DNA of 64,000 bases from assembly GCF_017354945.1 (NCBI RefSeq), contig NZ_CP071503.1:3100001-3164000 (forward strand). Direction: 5' to 3'. Shown here piece by piece: positions 46,401 through 54,607 of this stretch. Origin of the DNA: Shewanella avicenniae (GTDB lineage Bacteria > Pseudomonadota > Gammaproteobacteria > Enterobacterales > Shewanellaceae). The stretch's first letter is position 1, and every line of letters starts with the position of its first letter. The notes under the pieces were generated by a model, which was not told the origin of the DNA, made no database searches, and saw nothing but the letters and a program-made list of their open reading frames with translations. The position numbers and the translations under genes were made by a program.

Positions 46401-46577
46401 ACAGTGGTGTTCTTCGGCATGGCGTTTGCCACCTTAATCACCCTGTTCGTTATCCCAGCGATGTACCGTTTACTCTCCTACAGCACTAAGTCGCCAGGCT
46501 GGGTAGAACAGCAGTTGAAAGATGCATTAGCCAATCAAGCAGCCGCTAACCCAGACACAAGCAAAGTTGCCGACTGA
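43452..46577 (+). CDS. RND-family efflux permease (HAE1 type)
   Basis: A 1041-residue proton-driven multidrug exporter of the AcrB/MexB family, with twelve membrane helices and two large periplasmic loops. The proton-relay pair of Asp residues is present in GLVVDDAIVVVEN (near residue 400). An N-terminal SVKRPIVAIVLS and the C-terminal ARRLRPILMTAFTTLVGAVPL match the family. GGAG lies 8 bp before the ATG, inside the adaptor gene. No outer-membrane factor gene follows, so it must use a TolC-like channel from elsewhere. Adaptor-pump pairs of this form are common in Shewanella and Vibrio. Confidence 0.95.
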   Translation: MLLSDVSVKRPIVAIVLSLLLCVFGIVSFSKLSVREMPDVENPVVSIRTSYSGASAAIMESQVTKNIEDQLTGISGIDQITSVSRNGSSRITVNFKIGWNIMEGVSDVRDAVSRAQRRLPEEADDPIVYKDNGSGRPAIYIRLRSSELDRTQLTDYSRRVLEDKFNLISGVSSINISGGLNQVMYVKLKPEAMAGRQITVSDIITALRNENLESPGGQIRNDATTMTVRTARLYLQPDDFDYMQIRTADDGTPVYLKDVADVYIGAQNENSTYRSNGVSNVSLGIVAQSDANPLEVAKGVRQQVDAMQKFLPKGTSLEIDYDSTVFIDQAIDEVYSTLYITGVLVILVLYVFIGQARATLIPAVTVPVSLISAFMAAYFLGFSINLLTLMALILAIGLVVDDAIVVVENIFHHIERGEPPLLAAYKGTREVGFAVIATTAVLVMVFLPISFMEGMVGLLFTEFSVLLAVSVVFSSIVALTLTPVLASKLLKAHQQPSALNRLLDCIFSRLESHYRRGVAYCVKHKFAAPIVIVACIGGSYLLMQQVPAQLAPAEDRGVVYAFVRGAEGTSYNRMSGNMDIIQQRLMPMLGKGVLKSFSLETPAFGGASGDQIGFVIMRLENWKERDVSAGEALGMISEALKDIPDVMIRPMLPGFRGRSSEAVQFVIGGSDYQELYKWAQLLQAEANASGIITGVDLNYAETTPELMVRVDRQRAAELGVSVADVSDTLEVMLGGRRQTTYVERGEEYDVYLRGDENHFNSMTDMSKIYVRTRSGQLVTLDSVAHVREEASAQRLSHTDKKKSITLSANVTEGHTLGEALDYLDNLVAEKLPGDISISYSGESKDYKENQNSIFIVFGLALLVAYLVLAAQFESFINPLVVMFTVPMGVFGGFLGLWFTQQGINIYSQIGMIMLIGMVTKNGILIVEFANQLRDRGLAFEQAIIDASARRLRPILMTAFTTLVGAVPLIFSSGAGAESRISVGTVVFFGMAFATLITLFVIPAMYRLLSYSTKSPGWVEQQLKDALANQAAANPDTSKVAD

Positions 46578-46622
46578 CAGCAGTAGGTTTGTTTTGCGAA
46601 CAGCTGACTGAAAAGCATAAAA

Positions 46623-46652
46623 AAAGGGATGCCCATTGGGCATCCCTTTCTT
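46623..46652 (+). terminator. Terminator after the RND operon
   Basis: Stem AAAGGGATGCCC / GGGCATCCCTTT with loop ATT, 45 bp after the permease stop. The gap 46653-46904 holds a small CCGAC-AAAA-GTCGG hairpin (46673-46686) and nothing else I can identify. Confidence 0.9.
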
Positions 46653-46904
46653 CACTCAGGGTAAAAACCGACCCGACAAAAGTCGGTGCGTTTGCGTGCT
46701 GAAACAGCGACGACAAACTAACGCAAATGGGGGCGCTAACTAGCTGTCATTCTGACACTTGAATTAACAGCGTCACCACCATTCACTGATATCCAGTCCA
46801 CATCCTAGTGCCTCGACATCTTGGTTACGCATTATACGGATATGAGAACAGTTAGTATAGCCTTATTAAGAACAAAGCGAACCAAAATCAATTAATGCGC
46901 AAAA

Positions 46905-46951
46905 AGTTTGGCCGAAATCACTGTCCCATCAGGAGTGATTTCGGCCAAACT
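46905..46951 (-). terminator. Long perfect hairpin ending the GGDEF-EAL gene
   Basis: An 18-bp perfect inverted repeat (46905-46922 and 46934-46951) with an 11-base loop. On the minus strand it is followed by TTTTT, 45 bp beyond the stop codon. Confidence 0.8.
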
Positions 46952-46996
46952 CGAGTATTTATTCAGTTTAAACGCTTTTTTCGAATTGAACGAAGA

Positions 46997-48499
46997 TTAA
47001 TGGGTAAGGTCTTGACCTTCCATTTTTGAGAACAGGTGGAAGTTAATACCGTGATATTCCAGCTCTGCAGCGCGCATTGGATTGGCATAGTACTGGCCTT
47101 GAATCACATCTGCACCCAGTTTACGCAACGCTTCGCGCTGTGCTTTGGTCTCAACCCCTTCCACGGTGACGCGAAAGCCGAGTTGATGTGCCAATTGAAT
47201 ACTGCTGCGCATGATATGCAGTGCACTCACGTCAGTAAGCAGATCTTGCAGGAACGCACGATCGATTTTAATTTCATCCACCGGCAAGTCTTTTAGATAA
47301 GCCAACGAAGAGTGACCGGTACCGAAGTCATCAATCGCAACCTCAATGCCCATTTCGCGTAACTGGCGCAACTTGGTGCGAGTATCTTGCATATCGGCCA
47401 CAAGCGTACCTTCAGTCAGTTCCACCGCAAGCGCAGTGGCAGGAATATTATGCGCCTTCAGCTTGTCGGCAATAATTGCCACAATATCCTTTTCAAAGTC
47501 ACTGCTGCTCAAGTTAACCGCGACACGGAGATCAATCCCTTGACGCTGCCAGCGGCTAATTTGTGCCATCGCGTTGTCCATCACCCAATCGCTTACCAGT
47601 CCTTGCATACCAGCGCATTCTGCCAACGGGATAAACTCAGCAGGCGATATAAAACCCAGTTCGGAGTGATCCCAACGGATCAGCGCTTCGACTTGCAGGC
47701 ATTGACCCGTTTCTAGACTTTCTTTGGGTTGATACACCAAATACAGCTGATTTTTATTCAGCGCACGTGGCAAACTGTTGATGATTTTCATCTCACGCAA
47801 GTTAACGGTATCGTCACCGGTTTCGTAGATAGCGATCAGATGATGACTTTGTGCAGCTTTCTTGAGTGCCAAATCAACCCGACGCAGCATCAGTGAAATG
47901 TCGGCGTGATCTTTGGCCAATTGCAAACAGCCAATCTTAGTTTTCAGACCAATAGGAGCGTTATCAATCACATAAGGCTGTTGCACTAATTGCTGCATCT
48001 GCTGCAGCAATTCATAGCTCACTTCGTTTTCGTAAAAAAGTAGAAATTCATCACCGTCCATACGCGCCACAAATCGAGGCTGTGACTCCAGCTGTCTTAG
48101 TCGCAGAGCAAACGCCTGCAATACTTTATCGCCGGTATTAAAGCCAAACAGGTCATTAACAAAGCGAAATTTTTCGATGTTGAGCAGCACCAAAGAGCCT
48201 TTGGTAATTGGCATCAAGGGGGTTAGTGTTTTCTTTAACATGGCGCGGTTGGGCAAACCGGTCAGTGCATCGCGGCCAATACTGGAAGGAAGTTGCCGTA
48301 ATAAGGCTTTGAAAGCAGTGTAAAGCGGCATCATGAGCTCGGGCACTTCAGCAAACTCTAACGGCTGGCGTTGATCCGCTTGCTCACGCACATTATTAGC
48401 TAACTTATTGATAAATCGCTTAAGATGGTTATAACGGCACGCTACTGCCGCCAACAGTAACAAAGCGACAACTAACAGCGTGCTTATTAGATAGATCAT
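46997..48499 (-). CDS. Membrane GGDEF-EAL protein, probable c-di-GMP phosphodiesterase
   Basis: A 500-residue protein with one N-terminal membrane helix (residues 2-20), a GGDEF domain (about 75-235) and an EAL domain (about 245-490). The GGDEF motif reads DGDEF, a change at the first glycine that may reduce or abolish cyclase activity. The EAL domain keeps its catalytic set: VEALIRW, VNLSSSDF, ELTEGTL, DDFGTGHSSL, KIDRAF, VEGVET and IQGQYYANP. It therefore most likely degrades c-di-GMP, with the GGDEF part as a possible GTP-sensing module. GAGG lies 5-6 bp before the ATG. It is followed on the same strand by nothing but its terminator. Confidence 0.92.
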   Translation of the reverse strand: MIYLISTLLVVALLLLAAVACRYNHLKRFINKLANNVREQADQRQPLEFAEVPELMMPLYTAFKALLRQLPSSIGRDALTGLPNRAMLKKTLTPLMPITKGSLVLLNIEKFRFVNDLFGFNTGDKVLQAFALRLRQLESQPRFVARMDGDEFLLFYENEVSYELLQQMQQLVQQPYVIDNAPIGLKTKIGCLQLAKDHADISLMLRRVDLALKKAAQSHHLIAIYETGDDTVNLREMKIINSLPRALNKNQLYLVYQPKESLETGQCLQVEALIRWDHSELGFISPAEFIPLAECAGMQGLVSDWVMDNAMAQISRWQRQGIDLRVAVNLSSSDFEKDIVAIIADKLKAHNIPATALAVELTEGTLVADMQDTRTKLRQLREMGIEVAIDDFGTGHSSLAYLKDLPVDEIKIDRAFLQDLLTDVSALHIMRSSIQLAHQLGFRVTVEGVETKAQREALRKLGADVIQGQYYANPMRAAELEYHGINFHLFSKMEGQDLTH

Positions 48500-48579
48500 G
48501 GTTACCTCTAACGTCTCTTGAGACCGCCCAAAGCCCCAAGAGAAAGATATACTCTAATCAGAATACCTTATATTGCCGT

Positions 48580-49422
48580 TTAGTGGTAACTGGCTTTAAT
48601 CGAATGGTAATGATCTAAAAATTCTTCGCTGGCAAGATCATCCGGTGTGACAGGCAAGCCTTTGCTGACATAAACATCGAGACGTTGTTCCAGTTCAGTC
48701 CCCGCACGTAACTCGCCCACATAGAACGCCGCCGCCCGAATGAAGTCCAAATAGGTGACGTTTTCAGGTAGATAATGCAGGTCAGCCCAACGCTCCACCA
48801 CTTCAGTGACTTCTGGGGCAAAATCCCAACTATTCAGTACCGCACGGCCAATCGGCCCTTGTAGTTTTCTCACCAGTGCCCGTAATTGACCGACACTGGT
48901 AAACAACTCTGGATGAGATTCCGCTTCAGTTAATACTGGCAAAGCACCTATGTTATGCACTAAACCCGCTAGGGTGAGCGTGTCATAGTTCAATGGTGAT
49001 TGCTTATGCTGCTTTTTATACATAAGCAACATGGCGCAGGCGGCAGCCGTTACTTCAATGGAGGTGGTCCAGACTTCATCCATCACTTCCCACACCATCT
49101 CGTTAGTAGAGATGAATAGCTGCTCCATTGCCACCGAGGTCACAATTGATTTGATTTGAGTTAAACCGATCCGGCTTACAGCATTGTTAATATTTTCTGC
49201 TTTAATCCCACGGCTATACATGGCGCTGTTGGCAATTTTAATTAACCGTGCAGATATGGCGGCGTCTTGCCCAATCATCTCAGCAACTTGCTTTAAACTG
49301 GATTCAGGTTTTGCCACCACTTCTTGGACGCGAATAGCAACCTCAGGTAAGGTTGGCAACACTAAGGTATCGCTTTTCAGTTTCTTTAGCAGCCCGACCA
49401 ATAGCAGGTGTTCTGTAGACAT
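48580..49422 (-). CDS. HDOD-domain protein
   Basis: A 280-residue single-domain HDOD protein. HDOD domains are related to HD phosphohydrolases but lack the metal ligands, and serve in signalling. Markers are LVLPTLPEVAIRVQEVV near residue 20, DAAISARLIKIANSAMY near residue 51, INNAVSRIGLTQIKSI, and LAGLVHNIGALPVL in the place of an HD motif. Its output is unknown. GAGGCG lies 6 bp before the ATG. The 80-bp gap to the downstream GGDEF-EAL gene on the same strand allows read-through, so both may act in the same c-di-GMP pathway. Confidence 0.92.
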   Translation of the reverse strand: MSTEHLLLVGLLKKLKSDTLVLPTLPEVAIRVQEVVAKPESSLKQVAEMIGQDAAISARLIKIANSAMYSRGIKAENINNAVSRIGLTQIKSIVTSVAMEQLFISTNEMVWEVMDEVWTTSIEVTAAACAMLLMYKKQHKQSPLNYDTLTLAGLVHNIGALPVLTEAESHPELFTSVGQLRALVRKLQGPIGRAVLNSWDFAPEVTEVVERWADLHYLPENVTYLDFIRAAAFYVGELRAGTELEQRLDVYVSKGLPVTPDDLASEEFLDHYHSIKASYH

Positions 49423-49686
49423 GCACGCCTCAAATAATTAACCGTTTGTTTTAACAATCGTATCAAGTATATCAGTTAACACTTGAACCCAAGGAAAGAT
49501 AATCCAATCGCCCGTTGAATCCAATATTAAATATGTGGGATTTGACCCAACGCTAGATTTGATATTTTAACATCACTACAACAGAATTTTTAACCTAAAC
49601 TACTCCGATAAGTTGCCGAATACCACTCACACTTACCTTTAGTAACCACCAGCTATATATCAGAGTAATTTAATCAACTTTTTGAT

Positions 49687-49716
49687 TTGCATCACTTGAC
49701 CAATCTTAAGTAAAAT
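49687..49716 (+). promoter_or_regulatory. Putative sigma-70 promoter of trhP
   Basis: TTGCAT (49687-49692) and TAAAAT (49711-49716), 18 bp apart, lie 65 bp upstream of the trhP start. The rest of the 359-bp AT-rich gap (49423-49781) holds no gene I can support. Confidence 0.35.
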
Positions 49717-49781
49717 GCCGCGCCTGCAAAGCGATGTATTCGCCTAAATTGCAGCCTTATTCACGTCATTGAGAGAGTGTT

Positions 49782-51143
49782 ATGTTTAAACCTGAGCTGT
49801 TGTCCCCTGCTGGGACCTTAAAAAATATGCGCTATGCCTTCGCTTACGGTGCCGACGCCGTCTATGCCGGTCAGCCGCGCTACAGCCTGCGGGTACGTAA
49901 CAACGACTTCAAGATGGAAAACTTGGCCACAGGTATAGAAGAAGCGCATCAACTCGGTAAAAAACTGTATGTGGTGAGCAACATTGCACCGCACAACGCC
50001 AAGTTAAAAACCTATATTAAAGATATGGAACCTGTGGTGAGCATGAAGCCAGATGCGCTGATCATGTCAGACCCAGGTTTGATCATGATGGTGCGTGAAG
50101 CATTTCCTGAGCAAGTGGTGCACTTGTCGGTGCAAGCCAACGCCATTAACTGGGCGTCAGTGAAGTTCTGGGAATCTCAAGGTATCAAACGGGTGATTTT
50201 GTCACGCGAATTATCGCTGGATGAAATCGAAGAAATCCGTCAACGCTGCCCAGACATCGAGCTCGAAGTGTTTGTTCACGGCGCACTGTGTATGGCCTAT
50301 TCAGGCCGTTGTCTGCTGTCCGGTTACATCAACAAAAGAGACCCGAACCAAGGCACTTGCACTAACGCTTGCCGTTGGAAGTATGACGTACACGAAGCCA
50401 AAGAAAACGAAACTGGCGACGTGATTGCGGTTAATCCAGTGCAGATTGAAAAGCCAACCTTAGGCGAAGGCCCAGCAACAGATAAAATCTTCCTGCTGCA
50501 AGAAGGCAACCGCCCTGATGAATATATGCCAGCGTTCGAAGATGAACACGGCACTTACATTATGAACTCAAAAGATCTGCGTGCTATTCAGCACGTCGAG
50601 CGTTTGGCTAAGATGGGCATCAATTCACTCAAGATTGAAGGCCGCACTAAGTCGTTCTACTACGTTGCTCGTACTGCGCAGCTGTATCGTAAAGCCATTG
50701 ATGACGCGGCAGCGGGTCGTGGTTTTGACCCGAACCTGATGTTACAGCTTGAAGGCTTGGCACACCGTGGCTACACCGAAGGTTTCTTGCGTCGTCACGT
50801 CCATGATGAATACCAAAACTATGATTATGGTTATTCTGTCAGTGACAGCCAACAGTTCTGCGGTGAACTGACCGGTAAGCGCAATGCCGCAGGTTTGGCT
50901 GAGATCGACGTGAAGAACAAATTTGGTGTTGGCGATAGCGTTGAACTGATGACGCCACAAGGTAACATCAGCCTGACGATTGAAACGTTGGAAAATCGTA
51001 AGGGCGAGCAGATTGATTGCGGTCCAGGTAATGGCCATACCGTTTATCTGCCAGTGCCAGCAGAAGTGGATCTAACCCACGCAATTTTGCTGCGTAATCT
51101 GACCGAAGGTCAGGATACCCGCAATCCGCATCAAGCTGGTTGA
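49782..51143 (+). CDS. trhP: tRNA 5-hydroxyuridine synthase TrhP (U32 family, YegQ)
   Basis: TrhP makes 5-hydroxyuridine at wobble position 34 of tRNAs, the precursor of cmo5U and mcmo5U; it uses prephenate and an iron-sulfur centre. At 453 residues it equals the E. coli length. It begins MFKPELLSPAGTLKNM and has the U32 signature EVFVHGALCMAYSGRC near residues 165-180, with further cysteines in GTCTNACRW that likely bind the cluster. Annotated as a peptidase in older records, but the hydroxylase role is better supported. The ferredoxin gene yfhL starts 9 bp after it. Confidence 0.94.
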   Translation: MFKPELLSPAGTLKNMRYAFAYGADAVYAGQPRYSLRVRNNDFKMENLATGIEEAHQLGKKLYVVSNIAPHNAKLKTYIKDMEPVVSMKPDALIMSDPGLIMMVREAFPEQVVHLSVQANAINWASVKFWESQGIKRVILSRELSLDEIEEIRQRCPDIELEVFVHGALCMAYSGRCLLSGYINKRDPNQGTCTNACRWKYDVHEAKENETGDVIAVNPVQIEKPTLGEGPATDKIFLLQEGNRPDEYMPAFEDEHGTYIMNSKDLRAIQHVERLAKMGINSLKIEGRTKSFYYVARTAQLYRKAIDDAAAGRGFDPNLMLQLEGLAHRGYTEGFLRRHVHDEYQNYDYGYSVSDSQQFCGELTGKRNAAGLAEIDVKNKFGVGDSVELMTPQGNISLTIETLENRKGEQIDCGPGNGHTVYLPVPAEVDLTHAILLRNLTEGQDTRNPHQAG

Positions 51144-51152
51144 GATTGATAA

Positions 51153-51404
<252 letters not shown>

Positions 51405-51457
51405 GCCCCCTTGTCATCTTGGCAGTTAATGACGTAAGCAAACAAGGAGCGTGCCCC

Positions 51458-51664
51458 ATGAAAACATTCCCTCTGTTAGGCCTTGTAGCAATAGTGTTGT
51501 TAGCGGGATGCGCCGAGCTGAAACATGCCGGGAAAGATGTCGGTGAAGCCACTAAAAAAGCCACCACAGCCATTGGTCATGCCACCCGAGATGTGACCCG
51601 CGATATCGGCCACGCTTCGCGCGATGCTGTCAACACGGTGAAAGAAGAGATCAAAGAAGACTGA
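51458..51664 (+). CDS. Small entericidin-like lipoprotein with internal repeat
   Basis: A 68-residue lipoprotein with lipobox LLAGC at residues 15-19. The mature part is one amphipathic Lys/Ala-rich helix that repeats IGHATRD and IGHASRD eleven residues apart, with an intervening VTRD copy. The layout (short, Cys-anchored, GKDVGEATKKA) resembles entericidin-type envelope-stress lipoproteins. The start at 51458 has AAGGAG 8 bp upstream and sits just before the signal; a longer in-frame start was rejected. Function is unknown. An imperfect hairpin without T-run (51674-51711) lies before the convergent ltaE. Confidence 0.75.
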   Translation: MKTFPLLGLVAIVLLAGCAELKHAGKDVGEATKKATTAIGHATRDVTRDIGHASRDAVNTVKEEIKED

Positions 51665-51716
51665 TCTTGCCATACTGAAGGTGAGCAACATCATTGCCCA
51701 CCTTTCAGTCTAAGCC

Positions 51717-52730
51717 CTAAGGTAAACGTGAAAAAAATGCCTTACAAACGTTTACCACCAGCTGCACATCAGCACTCGACACATCTTTGTGGGTGACCAA
51801 ACGCAACTGCTTGGCGGCTGAAATCAAAATTCCCTGTTCATACAAAGTTTCCACCAGCGATGGCATTAACTCAGGTGAGATCTGCACAAACACCATGTTG
51901 GTATGCACTTCTATGCCCGCTGCCAGTTCATCAATTTCAGCCAATCCCGCCGCCAAGGCAGCCGCATTTGCATGGTCATCGGCCAAACGTTCAACTTGCT
52001 CAGTTAAAGCGATTTCCGCAGCGGCGGCCAAAATGCCCGCTTGACGCATGCCTCCGCCAAGCATTTTACGCCAGCGACGTGCACGGCTGATAAAGTGCTC
52101 ATCACCCAATAACAGTGACCCCACAGGGGCACACAAGCCCTTAGACAAGCACACCGAAACAGAATCAAAATGTTGGGCAATATCAGCGATTTTAAGCCCT
52201 TGCGCCACCGCAGCATTGGCGATTCTGGCGCCATCCAAATGGATTTTTAAGCCATGATAAAAGGCCAACTGCTGTGCTTCCGCAAGGTAGGACTGAGGCA
52301 ATACTTTACCACCAATGGTATTTTCCAAACTCAGCAGCTTAGTGCGGGGAAAGTGAATATCATTTGGCTTAATGGCTGCGACCACTTGATCAAGCGGCAG
52401 TGTGCCATCAAGGTTATTCGCAATAGGCTGCGGCTGAATGCTGCCCAACACTGCAGCGCCACCGGCTTCATATTTATAGTTATGTGCCTGCTGACCACAG
52501 ATATATTCATCGCCGCGATCACAATGAGACATCAGCGCCAGTAGATTGGCCTGGGTACCTGAGGTAGTAAATAGCGCATCTTCAAACCCTAGCATTTCAG
52601 CTGCGCGCTGCTGCAAGCGGTTCACACTGGGATCATCCCCATATACATCATCACCGACTGGGGCATTGGCCATGGCTTTGCGCATCGCCTCAGTAGGTTG
52701 GGTAACGGTATCACTTCTTAAATCAATCAT
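51717..52730 (-). CDS. ltaE: Low-specificity L-threonine aldolase
   Basis: A PLP enzyme that splits threonine and allo-threonine to glycine and acetaldehyde. The 337-residue protein has the conserved N-terminus MIDLRSDTVTQPT, then GDDVYGDDPSV, HLDGARIANAA and the PLP-Lys region SVCLSKGLCAPVGSLL. The start at 52730 matches the family start; in-frame ATGs farther upstream would add unconserved residues. It is a single gene. Confidence 0.94.
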   Translation of the reverse strand: MIDLRSDTVTQPTEAMRKAMANAPVGDDVYGDDPSVNRLQQRAAEMLGFEDALFTTSGTQANLLALMSHCDRGDEYICGQQAHNYKYEAGGAAVLGSIQPQPIANNLDGTLPLDQVVAAIKPNDIHFPRTKLLSLENTIGGKVLPQSYLAEAQQLAFYHGLKIHLDGARIANAAVAQGLKIADIAQHFDSVSVCLSKGLCAPVGSLLLGDEHFISRARRWRKMLGGGMRQAGILAAAAEIALTEQVERLADDHANAAALAAGLAEIDELAAGIEVHTNMVFVQISPELMPSLVETLYEQGILISAAKQLRLVTHKDVSSADVQLVVNVCKAFFSRLP

Positions 52731-52870
52731 ATTCTTTAGCCAATGACTCATTGGAATAACGGAGAAGAGAAACGCCACTCTACCTGCTGCGATTTTGACT
52801 GTACAGCCGCAGCGCGGTTGAGGCTGTGCGGCAACTACAAGACATGCTGAAGTGCTTCGCGACAGGATAG

Positions 52871-52899
52871 AAAAAAGCGCCATCAACGGCGCTTTTTTT
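52871..52899 (-). terminator. Terminator overlapping the end of tpx
   Basis: Stem AAAAAAGCGCC / GGCGCTTTTTT with a 6-base loop, beginning at the tpx stop codon on the minus strand. Confidence 0.9.
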
Positions 52900-53476
52900 A
52901 ACGGCTTACTTGGCTTATTTTGGCTAACTCAGCCAATGCCTTGTCGTAATCGGGATGCTGCGATACATCACTCACCAGCTCTTTATATTGCAGTTTACCT
53001 TGGCTATCGATGATCAAAATCGCTCGCGCTAACAAGCCCATATTGGGGATTAATAAACCATAGTGCTTGCCAAAATCTCGCCACACTGAATCAGATAGCA
53101 CTTTGATTTTATCCACGTTTTCTACTTTGCAGAAACGCTTCTGGGCAAACGGTAGATCTTCACTGATGGTAAGCATCACCACATCGTTGCCGAAGTTAGC
53201 CACCTCTTTGTTGAAACGCTTGGTTTGCAGGGCGCAAACACCAGTATCAAGGCTAGGCACAGCACTAATCAGCACGGTTTTGCCTTTAAAGTCAGACAGT
53301 GAGATAGGACTGAATTTATCGTCCACGACTTTGAACTGCGGGACTACAGCCCCTACAGTCGGTAGTTCGCCGGCTAAAGTTACCGCCTTGCCGCCTAACA
53401 CAACTTCGGCAGCCAAGGCCGAGCTTGATAGCCACAATCCAGCAGCAATGGCTGTAACCGTTTTCCAATGTTTCAT
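52898..53476 (-). CDS. tpx: Exported thiol peroxidase (Tpx)
   Basis: Tpx is an atypical 2-Cys peroxiredoxin that reduces hydroperoxides. The 192-residue protein has the peroxidatic Cys81 in TGVCALQ and the resolving Cys116 in RFCKVEN, 35 residues apart as in E. coli Tpx (61 and 95). It has an added N-terminal signal peptide (MKHWKTVTAIAAGLWLSSSA, cleavage near ALA-AE), so it is predicted to act in the periplasm, unlike standard cytosolic Tpx. AAGGAG lies 7 bp before the ATG. It follows mscS on the same strand after 55 bp that contain a hairpin. Confidence 0.92.
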   Translation of the reverse strand: MKHWKTVTAIAAGLWLSSSALAAEVVLGGKAVTLAGELPTVGAVVPQFKVVDDKFSPISLSDFKGKTVLISAVPSLDTGVCALQTKRFNKEVANFGNDVVMLTISEDLPFAQKRFCKVENVDKIKVLSDSVWRDFGKHYGLLIPNMGLLARAILIIDSQGKLQYKELVSDVSQHPDYDKALAELAKISQVSR

Positions 53477-53496
53477 TGTTAGCTCCTTACATAGCA

Positions 53497-53520
53497 CAAG
53501 GCTGGCAAACGCCAGCCTTG
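53497..53520 (-). other. Hairpin between mscS and tpx
   Basis: CAAGGCTGGC and GCCAGCCTTG form a perfect 10-bp stem with loop AAAC, just after mscS and before the tpx ribosome site. No T-run follows, so it may protect mscS mRNA ends or act as a weak terminator. Confidence 0.5.
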
Positions 53521-53531
53521 GTGAATATCAG

Positions 53532-54359
53532 TTACTTGCTGACCGCAGGTAACTCTTTAACATGAATATCCATCTGTGGATAAGGAATACCGATGTCATT
53601 TTCATCAAAGGTCAGTTTAATTTTTTCCAGCAGATCAAAACGTGTCGCCAGAAAATCCGCTGAATTAACCCAAGGGCGCACCACAAAGTTAATGGACGAG
53701 TCGGCTAAGTCATTCAACCCAACGGTGTACGCAGGGTCTTTCAAGACTTTTTCGTGATTTTCGAGAATATCGATCAACAGCTGCTTGGCCTTTCTGATAT
53801 CCGCATCGTAGGAGATACCAATCACCAAATCCAAACGACGGGTGGGCATCGCTGAGTAGTTAACAATGCTGCCATTCATTAATGATGAATTGGGCACAGT
53901 GATCACTTTGTTATCAGGCGTTTTTAAGCGGGTGGCGAAGATGGTGATTTCATCGACAGTACCAGCAACCCCGGCGGCTTCAATGTAATCGCCGGCTTTG
54001 CAGGGACGGAACATCACCAGAAGCACACCTGAAGCGAAGTTTGATAGTGAACCTTGCAGCGCCAAACCTACGGCCAAACCGGCGGCACCGAGCACAGCAA
54101 CGAGAGACGCTGTTTGAATCCCAAGCTGACCTAGGGTGGCAATAATGGTGAAGGTAAACACCACTGCCCAAGCTAAGTTAGCGACAAAAAATGAAACGGT
54201 TTTATCTAATTTACGACTCAAGACATTCACGGTAATGCGCTTTGCCAATGCGGCCAGGTATTTACCGATAAAAAAGATAATAAGCGCCAACACAACCTTT
54301 AAGCCGTATGCCATCACTAAATCAGGCAATTGCTCGATATAACTTTGTAGATTTTCCAT
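53532..54359 (-). CDS. mscS: Small-conductance mechanosensitive channel MscS
   Basis: MscS is an inner-membrane heptameric channel that releases solutes on hypo-osmotic shock. The 275-residue protein has three helices (about residues 17-40, 55-78 and 83-112). TM3 shows the Gly/Ala packing pattern AVLGAAGLAVGLALQGSLSNFASG, and the beta domain begins FRPCKAGDYIE. The ATG at 54359 has GGAG 7 bp upstream; an ATG two codons before is too close to that site. Confidence 0.94.
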   Translation of the reverse strand: MENLQSYIEQLPDLVMAYGLKVVLALIIFFIGKYLAALAKRITVNVLSRKLDKTVSFFVANLAWAVVFTFTIIATLGQLGIQTASLVAVLGAAGLAVGLALQGSLSNFASGVLLVMFRPCKAGDYIEAAGVAGTVDEITIFATRLKTPDNKVITVPNSSLMNGSIVNYSAMPTRRLDLVIGISYDADIRKAKQLLIDILENHEKVLKDPAYTVGLNDLADSSINFVVRPWVNSADFLATRFDLLEKIKLTFDENDIGIPYPQMDIHVKELPAVSK

Positions 54360-54556
54360 TCTCATGCTCCTAATGAATGCAGCAGTCATCCAGGTTGAAT
54401 ATCCGATGTTCAGTACACGTTTAACAGCAGCCCTAAGTTACCGCTAACAGGACAAAAATTCACCTTAAAGTCATTGCTACAGGGTAATTTACCTAGCGCT
54501 TATTAAACCCTACTTTGGCGTGAATAAATACCGAGAGAATGTGGGGATATAAAACA

Positions 54557-54595
54557 AAACGGCGAGTCATCATGCACTGATCACTCGCCGTTTTT
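54557..54595 (-). terminator. Terminator after the DUF4136 lipoprotein gene
   Basis: Stem AAAACGGCGAGT / ACTCGCCGTTTT with a 15-base loop, flanked by A and T tracts, 13 bp after the stop codon. Confidence 0.85.
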
Positions 54596-54607
54596 ATAAC
54601 AGCTAAA

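Noticed and set aside
46905..46951. 18-bp perfect inverted repeat as a mobile-element end or protein site
   Set aside because: It lies 45 bp beyond a minus-strand stop codon and is followed by five Ts on that strand, so a terminator explains it.
49696..49716. TTGACC plus TAAAAT as the trhP promoter
   Set aside because: The spacer is only 9 bp; the pair TTGCAT/TAAAAT with 18 bp was preferred.
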